From Nitrospirota bacterium (lineage in GTDB: Bacteria > UBA2233): a stretch of DNA of 64,000 nucleotides. Below the pieces are notes generated by a model that did not search any database, was not told the origin of the DNA, and worked only from the letters and a program-made list of their open reading frames with translations. The translations under genes and the position numbers were made by a program. The DNA lies in assembly GCA_011620345.1 (NCBI GenBank), contig WOZJ01000057.1:171925-235924 (forward strand), written 5' to 3'. Of this stretch, positions 15,576 through 25,320 are shown piece after piece; the stretch's first letter is position 1; the number at the start of each line of letters is the position of its first letter.

Positions 15576-17129
15576 ATGGAAAAAATTCTTATTGTAGACT
15601 TCGGGTCTCAGTATACCCAGTTGATCGCGCGTGCCGTTCGGGAAGTCGGAGTATTTTCCGAGATCATCCCCGTCTTGGCGCTTCAAGAATCAACTGTGGA
15701 GGCGCTCAAGAATCAAGGGGTCATCGGGGTGGTCCTCTCGGGAGGACCCTCGAGCGTGTACGAGAATAAGAACGAAGCGCTTGGCCGCCAGGTCACGCGC
15801 TTGGTCGGGGAAGTCCCCATCCTTGGCATCTGCTTTGGCTACCAGCTGCTCGTGAGTTTACTCGGTGGCGAGGTCAAACAGGGCTTGGTTCGTGAGTATG
15901 GACCTGCAAACGTGAAGGTGGATGCCCCGAAAGGGCCATTTCGCACCTTTTTGCCCGGAGAAACCCTGCGAGTTTGGATGAGCCACGGAGACGTCATCGC
16001 TTCATTGCCCGATGGCTTCCAGCCCTTCGCCCACTCGGAGTTTGTCCCGTTTGCCGCTTCGGGAAACCCCATGCTCCATGCCTACGGCGTTCAATTTCAC
16101 CCTGAGGTGTGGCACACCAAAGAGGGGTCAAAAATTCTCGAGAGTTTTCTTCTCGACATTTGCAATGCTTCGAGAGATTGGCAAACCGAACAAATCTTGG
16201 AGCTCCTTTCTAAAGACATTCAAGCCAGGACCAAAGGCCGAGAGATACTCCTTGCGCTTTCCGGCGGGGTGGATTCAAGCGTTATGGGGGTGCTCCTGAA
16301 GCGCATGGTCGGCGAACGCCTCCATAGTTTTCTCGTGGATACCGGGCTTTTGAGAGAGGGGGAGCCAGAAAGCACGCTCAAGCTGCTTGAACCGCTCGGG
16401 CTGAATGTCCATGTCGTGGATGCCAAGGACAAGTTTATGGAAGCGCTCGAGGGCATAAGCGACCCGGAGCTCAAGCGCAAGCGTATCGGAGGCCTATTCA
16501 TCGATCTTTTGAGAGAAGAAGCGCGTAACATAGGGTTCCCCGAGCTTCTTGCGCAAGGAACGCTCTACCCGGACGTGATCGAATCCATGCCCGTAGTTGG
16601 CCCTTCGGATACGATCAAATCCCACCATAACGTGGGCGGGTTGCCCAAAGACATGCCGTTCGAGCTCTTGGAGCCCTTCCGCATGCTCTTTAAAGACGAA
16701 GTTCGGCGAATCGGAGAGGCGCTAGGGATACCAGAAGAGGTCGTTTGGAAAGAGCCCTTCCCTGGTCCTGGGCTCGCTGTGCGTATCCTTGGACCGGTAG
16801 ACGAGGCTAGCGTAAAAACCGTCAGGAAGGCGGACGCGATCGTCATGGAAGAGGTATCGAGGTCCGGGATTGGCCGGAGCCTATGGCAGGCCTTTGCCGT
16901 TTTGTTGCCAGTGAAGTCGGTCGGCGTTAAGGGCGACAAGCGCTCGTACGAGAACACCGTTGTCCTTCGTGCCGTCGAGAGCCGCGACGGGATGACTGCC
17001 GGCGTGGCCAAGCTTCCTTACGAGTTGTTGGAGCGCATCGCCCACCGCATCGTGAACGAAGTGGAAGGTGTGAACAGGGTTGCTTACGACATTACCTCAA
17101 AGCCCCCTGCCACGATCGAGTGGGAGTAA
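15576..17129 (+). CDS. guaA: GMP synthase (glutamine-hydrolysing)
   Basis: Converts XMP to GMP using glutamine and ATP. The N-terminal class I glutamine amidotransferase domain has the nucleophile in LGICFGYQ (about residue 88) and the partner histidine in QFHPEV. The ATP-pyrophosphatase domain carries the P-loop SGGVDSSV near residue 230, and the C-terminal dimerisation domain ends TSKPPATIEWE, as expected. 517 residues is standard. It forms an operon with guaB. Confidence 0.97.
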   Translation: MEKILIVDFGSQYTQLIARAVREVGVFSEIIPVLALQESTVEALKNQGVIGVVLSGGPSSVYENKNEALGRQVTRLVGEVPILGICFGYQLLVSLLGGEVKQGLVREYGPANVKVDAPKGPFRTFLPGETLRVWMSHGDVIASLPDGFQPFAHSEFVPFAASGNPMLHAYGVQFHPEVWHTKEGSKILESFLLDICNASRDWQTEQILELLSKDIQARTKGREILLALSGGVDSSVMGVLLKRMVGERLHSFLVDTGLLREGEPESTLKLLEPLGLNVHVVDAKDKFMEALEGISDPELKRKRIGGLFIDLLREEARNIGFPELLAQGTLYPDVIESMPVVGPSDTIKSHHNVGGLPKDMPFELLEPFRMLFKDEVRRIGEALGIPEEVVWKEPFPGPGLAVRILGPVDEASVKTVRKADAIVMEEVSRSGIGRSLWQAFAVLLPVKSVGVKGDKRSYENTVVLRAVESRDGMTAGVAKLPYELLERIAHRIVNEVEGVNRVAYDITSKPPATIEWE

Positions 17130-17131
17130 GC

Positions 17132-17521
17132 ATGGAGCCCAATCAAGGCGGATGCCACTGTGCTGCCGTGCGGTTTGAGATGACGGCCGACATCGAGCCC
17201 ATTGTAATGTGCAACTGCAGCATTTGCACAAAAAAGGGCTATCTTCATCGTATTGTCCCTAAGAATGCGTTTGAGCTGCTTCGCGGGGAAGAATCGCTCG
17301 CTTGTTATACGTTTGGCACGAAGGTCGCAAGGCACATCTTCTGCAAGCACTGCGGCGTGGCGGCGTTCTACATTCCGCGTTCGCATCCGGACTGTATCGA
17401 CGTGAACGTTCGGTGCCTGGACCGTTTCGATCCGGCCGTTCATCTGCCGTCCGTTCACTTCGACGGCAAGCACTGGGAAGACGCCGTCCAGACATTCAAA
17501 GAAAAGCTCTATACGTCCTAA
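17132..17521 (+). CDS. GFA/CENP-V-family zinc-binding protein
   Basis: A 129-residue cytoplasmic protein of the glutathione-dependent formaldehyde-activating (GFA) superfamily. It has the zinc pattern GGCHCAAV, CNCSICTKKG and FCKHCGV, with seven cysteines in the usual spacing. Many members have no proven enzyme activity, so a formaldehyde role should not be assumed. ATG 17132 follows GTGGGAG, two bases after the guaA stop. It ends 12 bases before dnaE. Confidence 0.88.
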   Translation: MEPNQGGCHCAAVRFEMTADIEPIVMCNCSICTKKGYLHRIVPKNAFELLRGEESLACYTFGTKVARHIFCKHCGVAAFYIPRSHPDCIDVNVRCLDRFDPAVHLPSVHFDGKHWEDAVQTFKEKLYTS

Positions 17522-17533
17522 CGGAGGAAGCGC

Positions 17534-20500
17534 GTGAATTTAAGCCCCCAAAAGCCCATCGCCCATTTGCACGTGCACACCCAATACAGCCTTTTGGATG
17601 GCGCGAGCAAGTTCGACAGGCTGTTCAACACGCTCAAGGCAAAAGGGGCGTCTGCATGCGCCATTACAGACCACGGCAACCTTTTTGGAGCGGTAGAATT
17701 TTTCGAGGCTGCGAACAAGGCTGGTGTCCAGCCCATCATCGGCTGCGAAGCCTACCTGGCCCCCCTTACGCGTTTTGATAAGACAAAAAGCCTGCCTGGG
17801 TTCGAGAAGGACTACCACCTGATTCTTTTGGCCAAAGACGCAACGGGCTGGAAAAACCTTTGCAAAATGATTACCAAGGCTTATTTGGAAGGCTATTACG
17901 CCAAGCCGAGGATCGACAGAGAATTGCTTGGGCTCCACCACGAGGGGTTGGTGTGCCTTTCGGCTTGTATGCAAGGGGAGATCCCGTACCTCCTTCGAAA
18001 CGGACGGGAGAAGGAAGCCCACTCGGCCCTTGAATACTACGCCTCTCTTTTCAAAGAAGACTTTTTCGTCGAAATCCAGGCGAACGGCCTTCAGGAGCAG
18101 TACGCGCTCAACGAGCAACTCTACGGGCTTGCTAAGCGTTTTGGTGTAGGGCTTGTAGCCACGAACGACTGCCATTATGTCGCACCCGAGGATGCCAAGG
18201 CCCACGACGTCCTTCTGTGCATTCAGACAAACCGGAAAGTCTGGGAAGAAGATCGCTTTAAATTCCCGACAGAGGGGCTGTACGTCAAATCGGCGGACGA
18301 AGTGCTCGAAGAGGTTGGGTCGCAGTTTGAAGAAGGGATAACCAACACGCTAGAGGTTGCCTCGCGCTGTCATTTTGACTTCGATTTTACGAAAAAACGC
18401 TTCCCCGTTTATAGGCCCAAAGTAGGCGAAGAGGGAACGGATGCAAAGGCTTTGTTGAGGGTAAAGGCAAAGAAGGGGCTTGAAGAGAAGCTATCAAATC
18501 TTGAGCCCCAGAAAAGGTGTGAGTACGAAAAAAGGCTCGAGCAGGAGCTCGATATTCTTATTGACAAGGGATTTGCGGATTATTTCCTGATCGTCCAAGA
18601 CTTCACGAACCATGCAAGGTCCCAAGGGATCGTCGTTGGTCCGGGTAGGGGGTCGGCGGCAGGCTCGCTCGTGAGCTATGCCTTGGGAATCACAAAGATA
18701 GACCCAATCCAGCATGGGTTGCTGTTTGAAAGGTTCTTAAACCCGGAGCGTGTCTCGCTCCCCGATATTGACGTGGATTTTTGCTACGAGAATCGCGAAC
18801 GTGTCCTCGACTACGTCAAGGAACGCTACGGCAAGGAGAATGTCTCCCAGATCATTACCTTTGGGACGCTCAAGGCCAAAGCGGCCATCCGTGACGTGGG
18901 GAGGGTGCTAGGCCTTAGTTTTGCCGAGACGGACAAGATCGCCAAGCTGATCCCCGCGCCAAGGCAAGGAAGGGAGTGGCCCCTTGAAGAGGCGCTCAAA
19001 ATGGAGCCAAAGCTTTCTGAGCTCTCCGAAAAAGATCCGAGAATCAAGGAGCTTTTGAGTTATGCGCTCGTCTTGGAAGACCAGGTCAGGCATGCTTCGA
19101 CTCATGCCGCAGGCGTAGTGATCTCTGGCGAGCCTCTCGATGACTACGTCCCCTTGTTTAAGCTGCCAGACGGCAATATAACGACACAGTTCTCGATGAA
19201 GTACGTCGAAAAGCTGGGCTATATCAAGTTTGACTTTTTGGGGCTCAAGACGCTTACGCTGCTGGACACGGCGAAAGGGTTAATCCAGAAAGCTCGAGGC
19301 ATCACGCTCGATTTGGACCATCTCCCTTTTGATTGTCCGGAGGTGTACGCACTTCTTGCCAAGGGGGATACGACGGGCGTGTTCCAGCTCGAAAGCCAAG
19401 GGATGCGGGATTTGCTCGTTCGTTTAAAGCCCGGTGTCTTCGAAGATCTTGTTGCCGTGTTGGCACTGTTTCGTCCAGGACCTTTGGGCTCTGGCATGGT
19501 TGACGATTTTATCGAACGCAAGCATGGGCTTAAGCAAGTGAGCTACCCCCTCCCCGAGCTGGAGGGCATACTAAAAGAGACGTATGGCGTGATTCTTTAC
19601 CAAGAGCAGGTCATGCAGATCGCAAGCAGGCTTGCCGATTATAGCCTTGGCGAGGCAGATTTGCTCAGGCGGGCGATGGGGAAGAAAGACCCGAGGGAAA
19701 TGGCCCGGCAAAAAGAGCGTTTCTTGTCCGGGGCGGCAAAAAAAGGGGTGGATCATTCAAAGGCACAGGATATTTTTGCGCTTATGGAGAAGTTTGCGGA
19801 TTACGGGTTCAACAAATCTCATAGCGCGGCCTATGCCTACATCTCCTACCAGTGTGCCTATGTGAAGGCCAATTTTCCAAAGGAATGGATGGCGGCAATT
19901 CTCTCGATCGACATGGGAGATATGGATAAAATTCTCAAAGATATCTACGCCTGCAAGGAAATGGAAATCGCCGTTTTGCCGCCGCACGTGAACTCAAGCG
20001 ACACGTCGTTCACGGTCACGGAGGAAGGAATTCGTTTTGGCCTCCTGGCGATTAAGAACGTCGGCGAGAAGGCTGTGCAGCAAATTCTTCAAGAGCGCAA
20101 AGCAAACGGGCCCTTTAGGGACATTGCCGAGTTTGTCTCAAGGGTTACGAGTCCGTTGGTCAACAAGCGAGTGATCGAGAGCCTGATTAAGTCTGGTGCG
20201 CTCGATGGCCTGGGGCCCTTTAGGAAGGCAATGTTTGAGCGTCTTGACGTGCTCCTGAGCAAGGCGAACAAGCGCGCAACTAAGCGCCAGTCCAGAGACT
20301 TGTTTGGAGGCTTGGGCGTACCTGAACCGCACGCTTTTGATACAAATGTTGACGGAGACCCTTCTGAATGGCCGGACGAAGAAAGGCTTGCTTTCGAGAG
20401 GGAAACCACCGGGTTTTACTTGAGCGGCCATCCGCTCAAGCCCTATTGGGGAAAGCTTCTTAGGCTCTACGGGGGGAAAGTCGTTCAGATCGAAGCGATG

Positions 20501-21016
20501 GACGCCTCTGCCGAACCATGGGTTGGCGGAGTTGTAACCGCTTTGAGCGTCAAGACGACGAAAAAAGGGGAAAAGTACGCCAATCTAGTTTTGGAAGACT
20601 TGCTTACGACATACGCCGTGCTCGTGTGGCCCGACACATTCCGCCGCTACGACGGTCTTATCCAAAAAGGGGGAAAGCTGATTTTGCGAGGCCATCTCGA
20701 CGCCCAAGGAGAGGGCTCAAGGAAGCTCGTGGCCAAGGAAGTTTATGACCTTGAAGTGCACCTAGAAGAGCTTGTTTCACGCTATGGCGTGACGTTGGTC
20801 CGGTTGAATGCCGAGCGTATCACCAAAGGGGAGCTGTTGCGCTTAAGGGAGTTGTTTTTATCGACGCCCGGAAGCTCACCTGTTCTCTTGTTCTTTGAAA
20901 ATGGAGAACTCAAAAGGACGCTCAAGCCTGAAGGCAGACTTCGTGTAGACCCTAGGGCTCTAAAAGCAAAGCTCTCGGACAGATTCGGGAGAACGATCCG
21001 GGTGTCGGAGGAGTAG
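17534..21016 (+). CDS. dnaE: DNA polymerase III alpha subunit
   Basis: The replicative polymerase catalytic subunit, 1160 residues, of normal DnaE length. An N-terminal PHP domain starts with HLHVHTQYSLLDG. The palm has catalytic aspartates in PDIDVDF (near residues 411-415). Finger and thumb regions follow, then a helix-hairpin-helix and a C-terminal OB fold (WVGGVVTALSVKTTKKGEKY). The start is GTG 17534, five bases after GGAGG. It lies in a head-to-tail run from guaB to the phosphatidyltransferase gene. Confidence 0.97.
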   Translation: MNLSPQKPIAHLHVHTQYSLLDGASKFDRLFNTLKAKGASACAITDHGNLFGAVEFFEAANKAGVQPIIGCEAYLAPLTRFDKTKSLPGFEKDYHLILLAKDATGWKNLCKMITKAYLEGYYAKPRIDRELLGLHHEGLVCLSACMQGEIPYLLRNGREKEAHSALEYYASLFKEDFFVEIQANGLQEQYALNEQLYGLAKRFGVGLVATNDCHYVAPEDAKAHDVLLCIQTNRKVWEEDRFKFPTEGLYVKSADEVLEEVGSQFEEGITNTLEVASRCHFDFDFTKKRFPVYRPKVGEEGTDAKALLRVKAKKGLEEKLSNLEPQKRCEYEKRLEQELDILIDKGFADYFLIVQDFTNHARSQGIVVGPGRGSAAGSLVSYALGITKIDPIQHGLLFERFLNPERVSLPDIDVDFCYENRERVLDYVKERYGKENVSQIITFGTLKAKAAIRDVGRVLGLSFAETDKIAKLIPAPRQGREWPLEEALKMEPKLSELSEKDPRIKELLSYALVLEDQVRHASTHAAGVVISGEPLDDYVPLFKLPDGNITTQFSMKYVEKLGYIKFDFLGLKTLTLLDTAKGLIQKARGITLDLDHLPFDCPEVYALLAKGDTTGVFQLESQGMRDLLVRLKPGVFEDLVAVLALFRPGPLGSGMVDDFIERKHGLKQVSYPLPELEGILKETYGVILYQEQVMQIASRLADYSLGEADLLRRAMGKKDPREMARQKERFLSGAAKKGVDHSKAQDIFALMEKFADYGFNKSHSAAYAYISYQCAYVKANFPKEWMAAILSIDMGDMDKILKDIYACKEMEIAVLPPHVNSSDTSFTVTEEGIRFGLLAIKNVGEKAVQQILQERKANGPFRDIAEFVSRVTSPLVNKRVIESLIKSGALDGLGPFRKAMFERLDVLLSKANKRATKRQSRDLFGGLGVPEPHAFDTNVDGDPSEWPDEERLAFERETTGFYLSGHPLKPYWGKLLRLYGGKVVQIEAMDASAEPWVGGVVTALSVKTTKKGEKYANLVLEDLLTTYAVLVWPDTFRRYDGLIQKGGKLILRGHLDAQGEGSRKLVAKEVYDLEVHLEELVSRYGVTLVRLNAERITKGELLRLRELFLSTPGSSPVLLFFENGELKRTLKPEGRLRVDPRALKAKLSDRFGRTIRVSEE

Positions 21017-21022
21017 GGCGAG

Positions 21023-22159
21023 GTGCATAAAGATTTAGATACGCCCGAAAAGGCTATCCTGGTATACCCAGTAGTGGGGAAGGCTTCCTTTGGCGACTGG
21101 CAAGCAGATTTTGACGAACTTAAGGAATTGGTACGCAGCGCCGATTTGGACCTTGTGGACGAAGAGGTGGTTTTTTTAAAAGAGGTCAACTCGAAGACAT
21201 TGATCGGCAAAGGAAAGCTCGAAGAGCTTCGGGGAAGGGCTGATGCCTTGGGGGTAGACCTCGCCGTTTTGGGGGTGAACGCCAGCCCTAGCAAAGAGCG
21301 CAACCTTGAAGAAGCCCTTGGGGTGCCCGTCGTCGACCGGACTCAGCTGATTTTAGGGATTTTCGCCAAAAGGGCGCGTTCCAAAGAAGGAAAGGTTCAG
21401 GTTGAATTGGCGCAGCTACGCGACCTCTTGCCAAGGCTTTCAGGCAAGGGAGGACAGCTATCGAGGCTTGGCGGTGGCATTGGTACCCGTGGCCCCGGCG
21501 AGAAGAAGCTCGAGGTGGATAGGCGCAGAATAGGCACTCGTATCCACGTCCTCAAGCAAGACTTAAAGCAGGTCGAACGCCACCGGAGGCTGCAGCGTGG
21601 GTCTGGCAGGAGAGAGTCCTTTCCGATGCTTGCGCTCATCGGTTATACCAACGCGGGAAAATCCAGCCTATTCAACATGCTGACCCACGCGCATGTTGTG
21701 GCCGAAGACAAGCTCTTTGCCACTCTCGACCCTACTGTACGTCGGGTGCGGCTGCCCTCTGCACAAGAGGCACTGCTTGTGGATACAGTAGGCATTATCC
21801 GAGACATGCCCGAAAATTTGCTTCAGGCGTTTAGGGCAACATTTGAGGATTTTGAACAGGCCGACGCTTACATCCATGTCGTTGATGGAAGCCAGCCCAA
21901 CTACAGAGCTAAGATTGAGGAAGTAAACGACGTCCTTAGGAAACTCGAGCTTTTGGGGAAGCCGGTTTTGTACGCCTTAAACAAGTCGGATCTCATTCAA
22001 CCCGAGAAGCTTTGTCTGGAGGAGGACCTAAGGAAGCAGGCCGTTGTCATAAGCACAAAAACAAGCGATGGTATTCCCAAACTTGTTGAGTCCATTGAAG
22101 GACTCCTTGAAGCGCTAGCCAAACTGCCCGCCCCTAAGGGCGGTGCGGTTGGTTCGTAG
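21023..22159 (+). CDS. hflX: Ribosome-associated GTPase HflX
   Basis: A 378-residue GTPase that splits or rescues stalled 70S ribosomes. The N-terminal HflX domain includes LIGKGKLEEL and the VVDRTQLIL segment, then a glycine-rich linker (GGIGTRGPGEKKLE). The GTPase domain has G1 GYTNAGKSS, G3 DTVG and G4 NKSD. The start is GTG 21023, directly behind GGCGAG and six bases after the dnaE stop. Confidence 0.95.
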   Translation: MHKDLDTPEKAILVYPVVGKASFGDWQADFDELKELVRSADLDLVDEEVVFLKEVNSKTLIGKGKLEELRGRADALGVDLAVLGVNASPSKERNLEEALGVPVVDRTQLILGIFAKRARSKEGKVQVELAQLRDLLPRLSGKGGQLSRLGGGIGTRGPGEKKLEVDRRRIGTRIHVLKQDLKQVERHRRLQRGSGRRESFPMLALIGYTNAGKSSLFNMLTHAHVVAEDKLFATLDPTVRRVRLPSAQEALLVDTVGIIRDMPENLLQAFRATFEDFEQADAYIHVVDGSQPNYRAKIEEVNDVLRKLELLGKPVLYALNKSDLIQPEKLCLEEDLRKQAVVISTKTSDGIPKLVESIEGLLEALAKLPAPKGGAVGS

Positions 22160-22169
22160 GGGGGTTCGG

Positions 22170-22550
22170 GTGTCCTGGCCCGTTAGGCTGATGGGGGGGC
22201 TTTTTGTGGGATTTTTTTTGATTGGCAACGCCCGCGCCTATCCAGCCGTGGGGAGCAACCCATTGAATCCGCCAATGGTGAACGATGCCTCGTCTCTAGA
22301 GCTCGTTTTTTACGGGGTTGATTACGATACGGTCCAGACGGTCTTGAGTGAGGCGTTGGGAGCGAACGCCACGCCAGAGACATATTTTGATCGTGCCTTC
22401 CATGCTGCGCTCGTCCTCAAAGTCCATTCTAGAGCCGATCTTGGCGCCATCAAGGCAAAGATCGAGCAGCTTTTTAGGCGAAGAGGAATATCGGGTGGGG
22501 TGTTCTTGTTCAACAGCCGCGGAGTTGTCGTTTATGGCGCTCATCCTTAG
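22170..22550 (+). CDS. Small secreted protein of unknown function
   Basis: About 126 residues with an N-terminal signal segment (MGGLFVGFFLIGNARA) and a mature alpha/beta-like domain with no cysteines. I do not recognise the family. GTG 22170 has AGGGGGG upstream; GTG 22143 (overlapping hflX) and ATG 22191 are in-frame alternatives. Its end overlaps the next gene by 17 bases, indicating translational coupling with a phospholipid enzyme. Confidence 0.65.
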   Translation: MSWPVRLMGGLFVGFFLIGNARAYPAVGSNPLNPPMVNDASSLELVFYGVDYDTVQTVLSEALGANATPETYFDRAFHAALVLKVHSRADLGAIKAKIEQLFRRRGISGGVFLFNSRGVVVYGAHP

Positions 22551-23112
22551 AGGCGTGGCGACCTATCCGAACCTCGTGACCGGAGTAAGGCTTCTCCTTG
22601 TTCCGTTGTTTGGGCTGTTCCTAAAGCATGAACGCTGGGCTTTGGGCCTCTGGCTTTGTCTTCTACTGGTAGCCACAGACGCCCTGGACGGCTTTTTGGC
22701 CCGTAGGCTTGGCCAAAGAAGCGAGCTCGGTTCCTACCTGGACCCTTTGGCAGACAAGCTTTTGGTCTTGATGGGCTTTTCTATGTTGAGTACGAAAGGG
22801 TATGTTCCCGCATGGCTGCTCGCCCTTGTTCTTTCTAGGGATGGGCTGATTCTAATCGGCGTAGGGGTCTATTTGTTGGTCAAAGGGAAGCCGATGGAGG
22901 CAAGCCCGACAAGGCTCGGAAAGGCTACAGCCGTAACGCAGTTCTTTTTTATTCTGTACTGCCTATGGGTTCTCGAAGCGGATCTTTCTAGGAATGCCAT
23001 GGATCCTCTTAGGTGGGTTGTTGCAGCCTTTACTGTTGGCTCGTTTGTGCAGTACGGCTGGATTTTTCTTCGTTTATTTTATGAGCGGCCCGAACCGGAT
23101 GCGGTGCCGTAA
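22534..23112 (+). CDS. CDP-alcohol phosphatidyltransferase (PgsA-like)
   Basis: A 192-residue membrane enzyme that transfers a phosphatidyl group from CDP-diacylglycerol to an alcohol, probably glycerol-3-phosphate. The diagnostic motif DALDGFLARR...GSYLDPLADK is complete (DG..AR.....G...D...D). Four to six hydrophobic helices are visible. I chose ATG 22534, which overlaps the preceding gene; the frame is open further upstream only through that gene's coding region. PgsA is the likeliest assignment, but other members (cardiolipin or phosphatidylserine type) cannot be excluded. Confidence 0.85.
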   Translation: MALILRGVATYPNLVTGVRLLLVPLFGLFLKHERWALGLWLCLLLVATDALDGFLARRLGQRSELGSYLDPLADKLLVLMGFSMLSTKGYVPAWLLALVLSRDGLILIGVGVYLLVKGKPMEASPTRLGKATAVTQFFFILYCLWVLEADLSRNAMDPLRWVVAAFTVGSFVQYGWIFLRLFYERPEPDAVP

Positions 23113-23180
23113 AGGGCCTTCATGGTGCTTTTCCTTCCAAAGGGATTGTGCTAAACTCCCCTGATGAAGGAATTCTTTTT

Positions 23181-23255
23181 AGGCGCGTAGCTCAGGGGTA
23201 GAGCGCTGCTCTGACGCAGCAGAGGTCGGCGGTTCGAAGCCGCCCGCGCCTACCA
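23181..23255 (+). tRNA. tRNA-Val (anticodon GAC)
   Basis: Full cloverleaf: acceptor AGGCGCG pairs with CGCGCCT, the D-arm holds GCTCAGGGGTAGAGC, the anticodon stem CTGCT/AGCAG encloses loop CTGACGC (anticodon GAC), the T-arm is GGCGG/CCGCC around TTCGAAG, and CCA is encoded. Confidence 0.96.
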
Positions 23256-23369
23256 AAGCTGTTAAAGGCATGCTCAAGCATCTATTGCTTATTCTATCCG
23301 CTATCGTTCGAAGCTTCAGGGGTAGAAAAGGCGAGGGCTAGGCTTGAAGCAGAGCTGTTTGGAAGGATC

Positions 23370-25304
23370 ATGGTTAGTATCGTATACAACGGTAAGTCCT
23401 ACGAAATCCCGGCGGGACGGCGTTTTCAAGATGTCGTACGGGATGATTTCGAAGAAAACCTCGAGGACGTGATCGCCGTGAGTCTCGATGGTATTCTTTT
23501 GGACCTTACCTCTTCCGTAGAGCACGGCGGGGAAGCGAAGATCGTCTGGAAGGACGATCCGGAAGCCGTTGGCATTGTTCGGCATTCGTCGGCCCACTTG
23601 ATGGCCCAGGCCATCAAGCGGCTGTTCAAGGGGGTAAGGCTTGCGATTGGTCCGGCGACGGACACCGGTTTTTACTACGATGTCGACCTTGATGTTTCTT
23701 TAGGGCAAGAAGACCTTGCCAGGATCGAAGAAGAGATGGCCCATATTAGGGAGGAGAACCTGCCGATCGAGCGGATAGAGATGCCGAGAGAGGAGGCGAT
23801 CAAGCTGTTCGATGGGATGGGCGAGCGCTACAAGGTCGAGCTCTTAAAAGAGATCAAAGACGACACGGTCAGCCTCTACAGGCAAGGAGAATTCATTGAC
23901 CTCTGCAGGGGGCCTCATGTTTCCTCGACCGGAATGTTGCGCGCATTTAAGCTCGAAAGCCTGGCCGGGGCGTACTGGAGGGGGAATGAGCATAACCCTA
24001 TGCTTCAGCGAATCTATGGGCTTGCCTTTCCAAAAGAAGAGCAATTGCAAGAACAGCTTGCTTTCTTGGAGGAGGTCAAGCGTAGGGATCACAGAAGACT
24101 TGGGGCTCAGCTTGAGCTGTTTGCCGTTTCCGATAAGGTAGGGGGCGGCCTGATCCTCTGGTTGCCTAACGGAGCCATCCTGCGAGAGCTGATCGAATCA
24201 GACCTCAAAGCCCGCCAAAAACGTGCCGGTTACCAGTTTGTCAATACGCCCCACGTTGCGCTCTCCGAGCTTTGGCGTACGAGTGGCCACCTGGACTTCT
24301 ACGAACAAAGCATGTTTCCGGCGATGGAGCTCGAGGGGTCAAGCTACCGTGTGAAGCCCATGAATTGCCCGTTTCATACCCAGATTTACGAACAAAAGGT
24401 TCGAAGCTACCGCGACCTTCCGCTTCGCCTGGCAGAGTTTGGGACGGTCTACAGGTTCGAAAGGTCCGGAACGTTGCATGGGCTGCTCCGTGTGCGGGGT
24501 TTCACGCAGGACGATGCTCACGTCTTTTGCAAACCATCGGACTTAAGCGCGGAAATTGAGGCGATTCTCGGCCTTATGGACGAGATCTACAGACAGTACC
24601 ACTTCGATCGTTACGAAGTGTTTTTAAGCACGCGCCCCGAGAGGTACGTAGGCGATGAAAAAAGCTGGGATATGGCTACTCAAGCGCTCGAATCGGCGCT
24701 CAAGGCCAAAGGAATTGCCTACGAAATAGACCCAGGAGAGGGCGTTTTCTACGGACCGAAGATCGACGTCAAGGTGCTAGATAGCATCGGAAGGCTTTGG
24801 CAGTGTACGACCATCCAAGTAGACTTCAACCTGCCAGAGCGTTTTGGCTTGTCCTATACGGACGGGGACGGAGTGAGAAAGCCCCCAATCATGGTGCATA
24901 GGGCTCTGTTGGGTTCGTTGGAACGTTTTGTCGGTATCCTAACCGAGCACTACGCGGGGTATTTCCCGTTTTGGTTGGCGCCCGTTCAAGCGTTGATCGT
25001 GCCTGTTTCTCAATCGCAGCTATCTTACGCCAGGGAACTCGCGTCTTTCTTTGCCGAGAAGGACCTGCGCATTCAGGTGGACGAAACAGACGAACGTCTA
25101 GGGTTAAAAATTAGGCGTTCAGAGCTCAAGAAAATACCCGCCATTTTGGTGGTTGGCAAAAAAGAAGAGGCATCAGGGACGATAAGCCTTCGTTTGACCG
25201 GTTCAGGCCAAACGCAAACGATGAGCCGAGAACAACTCTTGACTATCCTTTGGACCGCCGTTGCGAGCAGGACGAAGGAGCTGTCCGCGCTGAGTGTTGG
25301 ATAA
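23370..25304 (+). CDS. thrS: Threonyl-tRNA synthetase
   Basis: Charges tRNA-Thr. It has 644 residues, the standard length: an N-terminal TGS domain (about 1-62), an editing domain with the HSSAH zinc motif near residue 73, a class II catalytic core (motif 2 FGTVYRFERSG, zinc ligand Cys333 in NCPFH, His in MVHRALLGS) and an anticodon-binding domain from about 540. ATG 23370 follows GGAAGGA. No T-box leader fits in the 114 bases after tRNA-Val. It heads the thrS-infC-rpmI-rplT-pheS-pheT cluster. Confidence 0.97.
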   Translation: MVSIVYNGKSYEIPAGRRFQDVVRDDFEENLEDVIAVSLDGILLDLTSSVEHGGEAKIVWKDDPEAVGIVRHSSAHLMAQAIKRLFKGVRLAIGPATDTGFYYDVDLDVSLGQEDLARIEEEMAHIREENLPIERIEMPREEAIKLFDGMGERYKVELLKEIKDDTVSLYRQGEFIDLCRGPHVSSTGMLRAFKLESLAGAYWRGNEHNPMLQRIYGLAFPKEEQLQEQLAFLEEVKRRDHRRLGAQLELFAVSDKVGGGLILWLPNGAILRELIESDLKARQKRAGYQFVNTPHVALSELWRTSGHLDFYEQSMFPAMELEGSSYRVKPMNCPFHTQIYEQKVRSYRDLPLRLAEFGTVYRFERSGTLHGLLRVRGFTQDDAHVFCKPSDLSAEIEAILGLMDEIYRQYHFDRYEVFLSTRPERYVGDEKSWDMATQALESALKAKGIAYEIDPGEGVFYGPKIDVKVLDSIGRLWQCTTIQVDFNLPERFGLSYTDGDGVRKPPIMVHRALLGSLERFVGILTEHYAGYFPFWLAPVQALIVPVSQSQLSYARELASFFAEKDLRIQVDETDERLGLKIRRSELKKIPAILVVGKKEEASGTISLRLTGSGQTQTMSREQLLTILWTAVASRTKELSALSVG

Positions 25305-25320
25305 AAAAAGGGGGGGAAAG

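Noticed and set aside
23256-23369. T-box or other riboswitch leader before thrS
   Set aside because: Only 114 bases are available and no T-box sequence or antiterminator pair is visible.
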